In this document: one piece after another, positions 12,901-19,731 of the stretch
Layout: each line of letters opens with the position of its first letter
How positions within the stretch are numbered: the first letter of the stretch is position 1
Assembly (NCBI RefSeq): GCF_003007785.1
Contig: NZ_PXOH01000009.1
Span: 92,334-156,333 of the forward strand
DNA length: 64,000 bases
From: Aphanothece hegewaldii CCALA 016
Lineage (GTDB): Bacteria > Cyanobacteriota > Cyanobacteriia > Cyanobacteriales > Microcystaceae
Reading direction: 5' to 3'
Program-made: the position numbers and the translations under genes
The notes under the pieces: model-generated
Seen by the model: only the letters and a program-made list of their open reading frames with translations
What the model was told of the DNA's origin: nothing
The model's database searches: none

Positions 12901-14643
12901 CCGTCGATATTTGTCCCGCTAGAAACACTCCCGCTAACCCCCAACGGCAAAATCGACCGCAAATCACTGCCTCACCCCCAACTCGCCGCCAATGCACAAA
13001 AAACAAAATTTGTCAAGCCCCAAAACGAAAAAGAAAAACAACTCGCGCAGATTTGGAGTCAGGTTTTAGGAATCGAAGAGATAGGGATACAGGATAACTT
13101 TTTCGAGTTAGGAGGAGATTCAATTTTAGCCATCCAAGCGATCGCAAAAGCCAATTCATACGGTTTAAAATTAAGCCCGAAACTCCTATTTAAACATCAA
13201 ACGATCGCCGAATTAGCTGGAATTGCTGAAACTTCAACCCATCAAGCAGAACAGGGAATTGTTACAGGTTTTGTACCCCTCACACCGATACAACAGTGGT
13301 TTTTTGAACAAAATCTAATAGATGCTCATCATTGGAATCAATCTATCTTACTCGAAGTCCGAGAGAAACTAAACCCAAGATTATTAGAACAAGCAATACA
13401 GAAAGTATTAGAACATCATGACGCATTACGGCTAAAATTCGAGCAAACCGAAACAGAATGGCAACAGAATATAGCCAGTCTCAGTCAAACAATACCCTTT
13501 ACTGATTACAACCTTTCAAAAATATCCAATATAGATACAGAAATCGAGAAAATCGCCAATCAACTACAAACGAGTTTTAACCTTTCTGTAGAACCCCTCA
13601 TCAGAATCGCCTTTTTTAATCTCGGTGAAAACCGTACAGACCGATTATTAATCATCATCCATCATTTAATTATAGATGGAGTTTCTTGGCGAATTCTTTT
13701 AGAAGATCTGCAAAATGCCTATCATCAACTGAGTCAGGGAAAAACAGTACAACTTTCCCCTAAAACAACCTCATTTAAAGAATGGTCAAAACGCAATTAT
13801 ACCCCATCAGATCAAAAATACTGGCTTTCTCAATCCCGTCTGAAAGTGACTCCGCTTCCTGTAGACATTCCCAACGGCAAAAACATCCAGTCTGAAGCGC
13901 AAACAATATCCGTCTCTCTTACTCCAGAAGAAACCCAAAAACTCCTTCAAGAGGTTCCAGCAGTCTATCACACACAAATTAACGATATTTTGCTAACTGC
14001 TTTAGTCAAAACCTTTGAACAATGGACAGGAAAACCTCAACTATTATTAGAATTAGAAGGACATGGGAGAGAAGAAATCTTTGAGGATGTAGATATCTCC
14101 CGTACTGTTGGTTGGTTTACGACGCTATTTACCTTATTACTAAATTTAGAAAATACAAATAATTTAGGGAATGCACTTATTACCATTAAAGAGCAATTAC
14201 GTCAAGTTCCCATGAGAGGATTTAGTTATGGAGTATTGCGCTATCGAAGTGACGAAACAATCCAAAAAAAATTACAAGCATTCCCTCAAGCTGAAATTAG
14301 ATTTAATTATCTAGGACAAACTGACCAACTTTTTACCCAATCTTCTCTATTTTTACCTGCTTCTGAATCAACTGGATTTTCTCGTAGTCCCAGAAATCAA
14401 CGTGACATCCTTATTGAAATCAATGGAATAGTAATCAGAGGACAATTACAAATCAATTGGACATATAGCCAAGGAATACATCATCAAACAACAATAGAAA
14501 ACTTAGCTCAGAATTACTTAAATATTTTGCGTGAATTAATCCAACATTGCTTATCAACTGAAACAGGAGGTTATACCCCATCTGATTTCCCGCAAATGGA
14601 TTTTACTCAAACTGAATTAGACGAATTATTAAACGAATTATGA
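6928..14643 (+). CDS. NRPS, modules C-A(Gly)-PCP and C-A(Ala?)-PCP-E
   Basis: Two-module synthetase of 2571 residues. The ATG overlaps the previous stop by 8 bases and has a strong GAGGAAGGA ribosome site, so translation is probably coupled. Order: C (HHIISDYWS near 163), A, PCP (GGHSLL near 1021), C (HHIIADAWS near 1205), A, PCP (GGDSIL near 2063), then an epimerisation domain with HHLIIDGVSW near 2245 and FNYLGQ near 2460. The GGDS form of the carrier motif is the one usually found before E domains. The first A domain reads DILQLGLIWK, a known glycine code. The second reads DLFNNALTYK, identical to the first A domain of the upstream gene, and would give D-Ala after epimerisation. Several short palindromes lie in frame within the gene (see the repeat entries). 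Substrate calls are inference. Confidence 0.93.
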   Translation: MNNYPTNINQLSPDEKRKLLAELMKKKSAKSQLFPLSFAQSRLWFLDQLDSGSSVYNLPIALNLSGKLDITLLEKSLNEIVKQHEILRTCFTEVKGEVFQKVLPSLSVTLDLINFPSSVNIQEIKTYIKQEASTKFDLTQVPLFRSQLLKLAEDEYVLLLTMHHIISDYWSMRVLIQELATIYQGNASALKELPIQYVDYAVWQKNWLESRGKDAPWRVSTAYWKKQLENHSPLLQLPTDYPRPSVPSFRGATQYFTLRTELSESLKTLSRREGVTLFMMLLTAFKTLLYRYTAQEDILIGSTIANRNRPELENLIGLLVNNLVFRSNLSGNPRFIDFLHQVRETTLNAYTHQDLPYEYLVKELQLERDLSYNPLFQVMFILHNTPSQTVQLSNLTLKYLTPDSQTARFDLSLDMSETSTGLMGVFEYSTDLFKSETIHRLIKHFETLLTGIIANPEQRLSELPLLTPDEQQLFSQWNETQQNYQQICFHQLLEAQVERTPDKIAIRLRICRRQCVFEDQSLTYRELNTKANQLAHYLQQQGVTPETLVGICIERSLEMVIGLLGIIKAGGVYLPLDPTYPKERLDYIIQDAQVSILLTQSEIVKTQNFSSVGSKIICLDRDWELINQENSENPHSSITPENLAYIIYTSGSTGKPKGVQITQSALVNFLCSMQDILQLSSNDTLLSVTTLSFDIAALELYLPLLIGAKVVLVSREVASDGYQLLDKMNEITIMQATPATWRLLLSVGWSGNEKLKILCGGEALDTQLAQQLLERSQEAQNLYGPTETTIWSSIYRLNSSSVLIGHPIANTQFYVLDTHLQPVPIGVSGELYIGGAGLARGYYNRPDLTAERFIPHSNGRLYKTGDKVRYLSDGNLEYLGRLDYQVKIRGFRIELGEIETILNQHPDIEKSIVIAREDDENEKRLIAYFISEKSPDLRNYLKDKLPYYMIPALFISLDAFPLTPNGKIDIRSLPIPNSISSENIVVTPRTPTEEILLSIWQNILNLEQISIHDNFFALGGHSLLATKVISQIRQYLSLEIPLRFLFEASTIAELAKKIEVTQLQTLGLDIPPIAKTDKTLLSFAQQRQWFLAQLEPDSSFYNIPAAIRLQGQFDIALLEKSFNQVIQRHEILRTAFHTVEGKPIIVITPEINLNIPIIELKPDQIESYIQQETQQPFKLDELPLFRVKVLRLSPEEHIIVLTLHHIIADAWSVEILVQEVATLYHASTLPDLPIQYKDYAVWQKEVLQGKILETQLSYWKKQLKDAATVLALPTDYPRPAIHTFRGDTVRFEISQELTTSLKTFTQQQGCTVFMTLLTVFKILLYRYTNNEDIIIGTPIANRNRSEIESLIGFFVNTLALRTDLSENPTVETLLQRIKETCLNAYAHQDIPFEQLVDELQLPRDLSYTPLFQVMFVLQNTPRQTLNLSGLTWSPLLTQSKTAKFDLTLYMTETEQGFIGTFEYNTDLFQKSTIQRMIGHFQTLIAGILTHPQVKTQYISSLPLLTESERQQILEEWNNTKTEYPETCGLHQLFEEQVKRTPDKIALRLENQQLTYQELNQQANQLAHYLQHLGVKPEDKIGIAIDRTFDLIIGLLGILKTGAAYVPLDPNYPSERLAFTIQDAGCSIILTQQKFSEILPLNGKQIICLGKEVEKPNPQDKNNLTNTINAKNLAYIIYTSGSTGKPKGVAITHHSVISFINWAKNIFTSEQLKGVLASTSICFDLSVFEIFLPLSCGGSVILAENALQLPNISTNITLINTVPSAATELLRINGIPESVITINLAGEALSNQLVQKLYQKSHIQQVYNLYGPSEDTTYSTYTLTSLDDTHTPTIGRPITNTQTYILDRYLNPVPIGVPGELYLGGEGLFRGYLNQPHLTAEKFIPNPFTGGTDVIYRVSTRMYKTGDLAKYQPNGKIEYLGRLDNQVKIRGFRIELAEIEAILVQLPEISQTVVNTWQDDAGNQRLVAYLITSEVPQDLRNFLKTKLPEYMIPSIFVPLETLPLTPNGKIDRKSLPHPQLAANAQKTKFVKPQNEKEKQLAQIWSQVLGIEEIGIQDNFFELGGDSILAIQAIAKANSYGLKLSPKLLFKHQTIAELAGIAETSTHQAEQGIVTGFVPLTPIQQWFFEQNLIDAHHWNQSILLEVREKLNPRLLEQAIQKVLEHHDALRLKFEQTETEWQQNIASLSQTIPFTDYNLSKISNIDTEIEKIANQLQTSFNLSVEPLIRIAFFNLGENRTDRLLIIIHHLIIDGVSWRILLEDLQNAYHQLSQGKTVQLSPKTTSFKEWSKRNYTPSDQKYWLSQSRLKVTPLPVDIPNGKNIQSEAQTISVSLTPEETQKLLQEVPAVYHTQINDILLTALVKTFEQWTGKPQLLLELEGHGREEIFEDVDISRTVGWFTTLFTLLLNLENTNNLGNALITIKEQLRQVPMRGFSYGVLRYRSDETIQKKLQAFPQAEIRFNYLGQTDQLFTQSSLFLPASESTGFSRSPRNQRDILIEINGIVIRGQLQINWTYSQGIHHQTTIENLAQNYLNILRELIQHCLSTETGGYTPSDFPQMDFTQTELDELLNEL
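7562..7589. repeat. 28-nt palindrome, in frame in NRPS C domain
   Basis: Nearly perfect palindrome with arms GTAAAGACGCGCCA / TGGCGCGTCTCTAC, one mismatched pair. It encodes part of GKDAPWRVSTAYW in the first C domain of the second NRPS, where related C domains go directly into the YW...QL segment. I read it as a dispersed cyanobacterial repeat tolerated in frame. Confidence 0.75.
8442..8469. repeat. Double hairpin, in frame at start of NRPS A domain
   Basis: Two abutting hairpins, GATCCGCTTGCGGATC (8442-8457) and CTGCCGAAGGCAG (8457-8469). The coding product is RLRICRRQCV, placed between DKIAI and FEDQSLTYRELN. Sister domains in the same cluster go from IAV or IAL straight into the strand before LTY, so about ten residues are extra here. 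Confidence 0.65.
8737..8764. repeat. 28-nt palindromic repeat, in frame in Gly A domain
   Basis: Diverged copy of the 28-nt family, GTAAAGACGCAAAA / TTTTTCATCTGTAG. It encodes VKTQNFSSV just before KIICLDRDWE. The same position in the serine A domain carries the copy at 16314-16341, so the two are probably related by descent or gene conversion. Confidence 0.65.
11404..11431. repeat. 28-nt palindromic repeat, in frame in C-A linker
   Basis: GTAAAGACGCAATA / TATCTCGTCTCTAC, an imperfect palindrome of the same family. It encodes VKTQYISSL at the junction between a C domain and the following A domain of the second NRPS. Confidence 0.65.
12596..12623. repeat. 28-nt palindromic repeat, in frame before A7 motif
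   Basis: GTACAGACGTGATA / TATCGCGTCTCTAC. It encodes GTDVIYRVST directly before RMYKTGDLAKY. The equivalent stretch in the upstream alanine-type A domain reads NPFFSTNATRMYKTGD, without this insertion. Confidence 0.7.
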
Positions 14644-17600
14644 ACAAACCCAACAATATAGAAAATATCTATCCTCTCTCTCCCATGCAACAGGGAATTC
14701 TGTTTCATGCGCTTGTTACACCCGAAGCAGGGATTTATATTCCCCAAATCTGCCTAACTTTAGAAGGATATTTAAATCAATTACAGTTTAAACAAGCGTG
14801 GGAAAAAGTCTTAATCAGACATCCCGTTTTAAGAACGGCTTTTAATTGGGAAAAACGCGATAAACCCTTTCAAATCGTTTATCAAAAAGTTACTTTACCT
14901 TGGTTTGAACAGGATTGGCGAGATTATTCATCTGATGAACAAAAACACTTATTACAAAACTTTTTAGAACAAGACCGTCAGCAAAGTTTTGATTTAAAAA
15001 AGCCTCCATTGATTCGATTAAACCTGATTCAAATTAGCGAAGAAAAATATTATTTAATTTGGACACAACACCATATTATTTTAGATGGATGGTCATCAGG
15101 ATTAGTCATTAAAGACGTTTTCGCACTTTATCAAAATCAGACATTATCCCATAGCCAACCCTATAGCGAGTATATCGCATGGCTCAATAAACAAAACCAA
15201 TCCGAAGCTCAACAGTTCTGGCAAAATAAATTAAAAGGTTTTACCACTCCAACTCAATTAAGGATCGATCGCCCTTCAAATACAATAGGATTAGACGAAC
15301 AACAAATCTCTCTACCTTTAACCCCATTTCAAACTTTTACTAAACAGCATCAACTCACTTTAAATACTCTCATTCAAGGGACTTTTGCAATTTTACTGAG
15401 TCATTATAGCGGTAATGAAGACATTGTTTTCGGCACTACTTCTGCGGGTCGTTCGTCTGCTTTAATGGGTATTGAATCAATGGTTGGACTATTTATCAAT
15501 ACCTTACCTGTACGCGTAGAGACAAGTCATGGCGAGTCTCTCATCCCTTGGTTACAAAATATACAAACACAACAAGCCGAAGCTTTTTGTTATGAATATA
15601 GCTCATTACTAGATATTCAACAATGGAGCGATTTAAGGGCGGGTATTTCTTTATTTGATAGTATTTTAGTTTTTGAAAATTATCCTGTAGATACTTCTTT
15701 AACTCTGCAAAATCAATTAATGATTAGTGAGGTTAATTCTGTTGAATGGACAAGCTTCCCGATGACGGTTTTGGTTAGCACAGGAACCGAACTAACCATT
15801 AAAATAAAATATCAATGTACACACTTTTACTCAGATACGATTACCCGAATCTTAGGTCATTTCCAAACCTTACTAGAAGGAATAATCATCAATCCTGAGC
15901 AACGTTTAGCAGAATTACCAATCCTCACTCTAAACGAACAACAATTACTCAAAGAGTGGAATAATACTGAGGTTGATTATCCAAAAAATCAATGTCTTCA
16001 TCAAAAATTTGAACAACAAGTAAAAAAGACACCAAACGCGATCGCTGTAATTTTTGAAAATCAACAATTAACCTATCTAGAATTAAATCATAAAGCCAAT
16101 CAACTCGCCCATTATCTACAAAATTTAGGCGTGAAACCAGATGTTTTAGTCGGAATTTGTCTAGAACGTTCTCTAGAAATGATCATTGGAATTCTTGGCA
16201 TTTTAAAAGCGGGTGGGGCATATGTACCCATTGATCCAACATATCCCATTGATCGACAATCTTTCATGTTAAAAGATGCTCAAATATCTATTTTATTAAC
16301 TCATTCAGATGTCGTAGAGATGCAAAATTTTGCGTCTGTACCAAATCAGATCATTTGTCTCGATCAAGATTGGGAGATCATTTCTCAATATTCCAATTTG
16401 AATCCATTGAGTAACGTTAAAAGTGAAGATGAAGTTTATATTATTTATACCTCTGGTTCAACAGGAAAACCAAAAGGAGTCATCAACACCCACCAAGGAT
16501 TAATTAATCGCTTAGTTTGGATGCAGGAAACCTACCAACTCAGCGCTACTGACAAAATACTTCAAAAAACATCGATTAGCTTTGATGTATCCGTTTGGGA
16601 AATTTTCTGGCCATTACGAGAAGGTTCTTGTCTAATTTTAGCCAAACCAGATGGACAAAAAGACCGTTCTTATTTGATTCAACTGATCATAGATCAGCAA
16701 ATTACAACCCTGCATTTTGTCCCGTCGATGTTACAAATTTTTCTCGATGATTCTAAAATTAAAGACTGTCAATCGCTAAAACGGGTGATTTGTAGTGGGG
16801 AAGCTTTACCCATAGAACTCCAAAACCGCTTTTTTGAATCTCTTGATGCAGAATTACACAATCTTTATGGGCCAACAGAAGCGGCCATTGATGTTACTTA
16901 TTGGTCATGCCAACGCGAACAAAAATACTTATCAGTTCCAATCGGACGACCGATCGCCAATACTCAAATTTATTTACTTGACAAAAATGCAAAATTAGTA
17001 TCCATTGGAGTTACTGGAGAAATTCATATTGGAGGAGATGGACTTGCAAGAGGATATTATAATCGTCCAGACTTGACAGCAGAAAAATTTATCCCTCATC
17101 CCTTTGAAGCAGGAAAACGATTATATAAAACAGGCGATTTAGCCCGATACTTATCTGATGGAAAGATCGAATATTTAGGACGCATCGACTATCAAGTTAA
17201 AATGCGCGGTTTTCGCATCGAACTAGGAGAAATTGAAGCGGTATTATCTGAGTATCCTACCGTAAAAGACGCAATTGTTTTGATGCTAGGCGAGGGAGAA
17301 AATCAATATTTAGTCGCTTATCTTCTCACTGATGAAAAAACGCTTTCTGTGGCTGATCTGCGTAACTATCTCCAAGAAAAATTACCTTATTATATGATTC
17401 CGACTGATTTTGTCATTCTTGAACAATTTCCCCTCAATTTAAACGGTAAACTTGAGCGCAAAGCCTTACCAACTATTAATCAGATCAGCAAGAATTATAT
17501 TACGCCGCGTAATTATACCGAAGAAAAAATAGCCGAAATCTGGCAAGAAGTTTTAAAAATAGATAAAATTGGCGTATATGATAACTTTTTTGAAATCGGC

Positions 17601-17777
17601 GGAAATTCTTTATTAGCGATTCGGATCAATAGTCGTCTATGTCAGACATTTAAACTAGAATTACCCTTACGAACTCTATTTGAAAAAACAACTATTGCGA
17701 GTTTAGCTGAACGCATAGAGGTGATGCACATGACCTTTAATCAACTTTCTAATAATCCCTATCGAACAATAGGGTAG
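14640..17777 (+). CDS. NRPS, single module C(DCL)-A(Ser)-PCP without thioesterase
   Basis: Single-module synthetase of 1045 residues whose ATG overlaps the previous stop (ATGA). It opens with YPLSPMQQGILFH, typical of condensation domains that accept a D-configured donor, which fits the epimerase ending the previous protein. HHIILDGWS is near residue 145. The A domain has TSGSTGKPKG, FDVSVWEIF, NLYGPTEAAIDVT and KTGDLARY; the specificity residues read DVWHISLIDK, very close to the serine code DVWHLSLIDK. PCP has GGNSLL near 988. The protein stops about 55 residues later in YRTIG with no thioesterase, reductase or terminal C domain. Either a separate releasing enzyme lies elsewhere or the end of the gene has been lost. 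Confidence 0.92.
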   Translation: MNKPNNIENIYPLSPMQQGILFHALVTPEAGIYIPQICLTLEGYLNQLQFKQAWEKVLIRHPVLRTAFNWEKRDKPFQIVYQKVTLPWFEQDWRDYSSDEQKHLLQNFLEQDRQQSFDLKKPPLIRLNLIQISEEKYYLIWTQHHIILDGWSSGLVIKDVFALYQNQTLSHSQPYSEYIAWLNKQNQSEAQQFWQNKLKGFTTPTQLRIDRPSNTIGLDEQQISLPLTPFQTFTKQHQLTLNTLIQGTFAILLSHYSGNEDIVFGTTSAGRSSALMGIESMVGLFINTLPVRVETSHGESLIPWLQNIQTQQAEAFCYEYSSLLDIQQWSDLRAGISLFDSILVFENYPVDTSLTLQNQLMISEVNSVEWTSFPMTVLVSTGTELTIKIKYQCTHFYSDTITRILGHFQTLLEGIIINPEQRLAELPILTLNEQQLLKEWNNTEVDYPKNQCLHQKFEQQVKKTPNAIAVIFENQQLTYLELNHKANQLAHYLQNLGVKPDVLVGICLERSLEMIIGILGILKAGGAYVPIDPTYPIDRQSFMLKDAQISILLTHSDVVEMQNFASVPNQIICLDQDWEIISQYSNLNPLSNVKSEDEVYIIYTSGSTGKPKGVINTHQGLINRLVWMQETYQLSATDKILQKTSISFDVSVWEIFWPLREGSCLILAKPDGQKDRSYLIQLIIDQQITTLHFVPSMLQIFLDDSKIKDCQSLKRVICSGEALPIELQNRFFESLDAELHNLYGPTEAAIDVTYWSCQREQKYLSVPIGRPIANTQIYLLDKNAKLVSIGVTGEIHIGGDGLARGYYNRPDLTAEKFIPHPFEAGKRLYKTGDLARYLSDGKIEYLGRIDYQVKMRGFRIELGEIEAVLSEYPTVKDAIVLMLGEGENQYLVAYLLTDEKTLSVADLRNYLQEKLPYYMIPTDFVILEQFPLNLNGKLERKALPTINQISKNYITPRNYTEEKIAEIWQEVLKIDKIGVYDNFFEIGGNSLLAIRINSRLCQTFKLELPLRTLFEKTTIASLAERIEVMHMTFNQLSNNPYRTIG
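15516..15543. repeat. Possible decayed 28-nt palindromic repeat in third NRPS
   Basis: GTAGAGAC and GTCTCTC arms face each other over the usual 28 bases, but the middle no longer pairs. It encodes VETSHGESLIPW in the C domain. It may be a decayed copy or chance similarity. Confidence 0.4.
16314..16341. repeat. 28-nt palindromic repeat, in frame in Ser A domain
   Basis: GTAGAGATGCAAAA / TTTTGCGTCTGTAC, palindromic except for two mismatched pairs. It encodes VEMQNFASV ahead of IICLDQDWE, the same place as the copy in the glycine A domain. Confidence 0.72.
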
Positions 17778-17979
17778 TGTAGCAAAACTGTTGTTAAAAA
17801 TTGTCGGGTAGTCCAAAGCCCAGAAATGTCTTAAACCAATAGTTTTAAGGTTTTTATGGGCAGTGACCATCCTAAATTTAATTATGACCACGTACTTACA
17901 ATGACAGTATATATCGCCGTAACCGGTATTAAAAACAAATTAACTTTGACAGACAACATGAAATCTAATAAAGTGTTTT
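17778..17979. other. Intergenic between converging NRPS and WYL genes
   Basis: About 200 AT-rich bases between convergent genes. I see no clear terminator. A 44-codon ORF (ATG at 17855) resembles nothing I know. The abrupt end of the NRPS and this unrelated sequence would fit an old deletion or insertion junction, but I cannot identify an element. Confidence 0.4.
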
Positions 17980-19299
17980 TCAAGAACTAAAATAAAATTG
18001 TGTTTCCGCTATGATTTCTTGTCTAAATTGTTGTCGTATTTGTTCAGGGATCAACACTTCTACATTAGGTCGCCATGCCCTCAGACGATGAATTACATTA
18101 ATATCGCCATCTCGATAATTAACACGATAATAAGCATCATCAGGAGAACGAAGTTTAAGTATGTTTAAGATAGTTTTCTGCTCATTATTAACTGTCGATT
18201 TTTTAATTAATTCTTGTGCTTCGTCGTAATCAATTTCTGTAAAAGTATCATGACGAAATGTATTTTTAATATATTTATCGTGGAAATTACGCCCAAATCG
18301 CAATAACATTAACTGCGACGGAAGATAAAAATCAAAACCCCAAACTTGATCTATTTCTTTTTGAATCAAATCAGTATCAGGCAGTTGATGAGGATAGGAT
18401 TTTAATAATTGTTTTGGTAGTTGTGGATCTGACCAAGTTAAAGGTGTTATTTTCTCAATTCGATCTAAGCGATAATTATAATAATCCCCCTGCTGATTTG
18501 GTGTTTCTCCAAAAGCACATAAATAGAGCGCTCGACGTGAATAATATAAACAAATTGGATAGACAATACACTTCACGACTTTATCTAACTTAGCACTGTC
18601 ATAAATTAACTCTACTGGTGGTGTTGGGATTTGTTGCCATAAATCTTTTAATTGTGCCTGATGATCTTCTAATCGATCTTGATTGCTCTGACTAATAATA
18701 TAGTCTATTTCTAAAAAGAATCGATTAAAACCGCCAAGTGGTTCGGCAAAGTTTTTGAAGGTAATTTCTAAATCAGGATGTAACGCCGAAAAATCAGAAT
18801 AAGAATTGTTTTGAGCCGAAAATTTAGGAAATTGATTAACTTTTTGATAAGTAGTCTTTGATTTGTTTAACCAACCTAACTCAACCAAAATACGCAAATC
18901 ATCTTGCAAAGAACGACGAGTTACTGCAAAAAGACGAGTTTCAAGAGTATCATTAATAGTTTCATCCGAGAATTGATCATGCTGTTTAAGAGAATTGCGC
19001 CACTGCATTTCATCTTCTAAAACATTTTTCAGCCAGTCAGAAACCGTTTTACCACAATTACACTCAATACCATGAAACTGCGGTTGCTCATCAGTTGGAG
19101 GATGAGTAAAAAAAGTATTTTGCCACTCAGCAAATTTAAACGAATTGGATAGATTAAAACATTCTGAATCATCACCATATAAAATTTTTAACCATACCCA
19201 AAGACGAATCGCACGTAATAAATTTTGTTTAAGTGAACCCCGCGCCAGCCATTGTAATAACTCAACAGTCGGTATGGCATAAAATCTTAACTCAGTCAT
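17980..19299 (-). CDS. CRISPR-associated WYL-domain regulator (TIGR03985-like)
   Basis: A 439-residue protein on the opposite strand, divergent from the type III operon. The N-terminal part (about 110-155, TRRSLQDDLRILVELGWL) resembles the winged-helix region of WYL regulators. The middle (about 225-290, CIVYPICLYYSRRALYLCAFGE and YNYRLDRIEKI) is the WYL-type ligand-sensing fold. The rest, ending VNYRDGDINVIHRLRAWRPNVEVLIP, matches the WCX-like C-terminus of such proteins. The length and character match a family found beside cyanobacterial type III loci. It likely controls the divergent cas operon in response to a nucleic acid or nucleotide ligand; that role is inferred from family and position. 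Confidence 0.8.
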   Translation of the reverse strand: MTELRFYAIPTVELLQWLARGSLKQNLLRAIRLWVWLKILYGDDSECFNLSNSFKFAEWQNTFFTHPPTDEQPQFHGIECNCGKTVSDWLKNVLEDEMQWRNSLKQHDQFSDETINDTLETRLFAVTRRSLQDDLRILVELGWLNKSKTTYQKVNQFPKFSAQNNSYSDFSALHPDLEITFKNFAEPLGGFNRFFLEIDYIISQSNQDRLEDHQAQLKDLWQQIPTPPVELIYDSAKLDKVVKCIVYPICLYYSRRALYLCAFGETPNQQGDYYNYRLDRIEKITPLTWSDPQLPKQLLKSYPHQLPDTDLIQKEIDQVWGFDFYLPSQLMLLRFGRNFHDKYIKNTFRHDTFTEIDYDEAQELIKKSTVNNEQKTILNILKLRSPDDAYYRVNYRDGDINVIHRLRAWRPNVEVLIPEQIRQQFRQEIIAETQFYFSS

Positions 19300-19390
19300 A
19301 ATTAAAATTTGGAAGAGGATACATCCAAGTGTATGTTAGATTAGCAACAACTTAAAAGAGCGACTTTCTAAAGTCGCAAGCGAAAAAATC
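19300..19390. promoter_or_regulatory. Divergent control region between WYL gene and csx3
   Basis: This 91-base gap must hold the start signals of both the WYL gene and the CRISPR operon. It contains an inverted repeat ATACA-TCCAAG-TGTAT (19319-19334) and a perfect 8-bp hairpin GCGACTTTCTAAAGTCGC (19360-19377) just before the csx3 start. Either could be an operator; the hairpin could also act in the mRNA leader. I could not assign -35 and -10 boxes with confidence. Confidence 0.5.
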
Positions 19391-19729
19391 ATGAGTGCAG
19401 TTTACTTAACTATTATTCCCCATATCACTCAATCTGGTATCCCCTATCAACACTTGCGTATCTCCATTTTGAATGAAAACGGTATCATTACCCCAAATGA
19501 TCTTAAAGGATTAAAATTACCCAAAGAAATTGACTACAGTCAGGGAATTGTTATCGAAGGAAAAGCACCCATTTGGCTATATGGATACTTAGTGCATGAA
19601 TGTCATCCCGCAGCTTGGGTAGGGTGTTATGACACTCGTTTAGGTGCAGTCGTCGTCGCAACTCATACCCCCGATGTGAATATTGCTCAAGTGTTCAAAA
19701 TCAATTTACCCGACACCACTTCCAATTAA
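19391..19729 (+). CDS. csx3: Csx3, cyclic oligoadenylate ring nuclease
   Basis: A 112-residue protein with the Csx3 signature GIVIEGKAPIWLYGYLVHE followed by CHPAAWVGCYDTRLGAVVVATH. Csx3 (Crn3) proteins degrade cyclic tetra-adenylate, the alarm signal made by Cas10, and so turn off type III immunity. The conserved His in CHPAAW and the Asp in CYDTRLG, both implicated in activity in the family, are present. It is the first gene of the operon, two bases before the next reading frame, which encodes a second Csx3 fused to an ATPase. Family assignment is firm; substrate is inferred from the family. Confidence 0.9.
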   Translation: MSAVYLTIIPHITQSGIPYQHLRISILNENGIITPNDLKGLKLPKEIDYSQGIVIEGKAPIWLYGYLVHECHPAAWVGCYDTRLGAVVVATHTPDVNIAQVFKINLPDTTSN

Positions 19730-19731
19730 CT

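Noticed and set aside
12792..13097. Arg-rich 101-codon frame inside the second NRPS
   Set aside because: It lies wholly within the A and PCP coding sequence in another frame, with no ribosome site.
17855..17989. 44-codon ORF after the NRPS, considered as a transposase remnant
   Set aside because: No transposase motif or terminal inverted repeats could be recognised.
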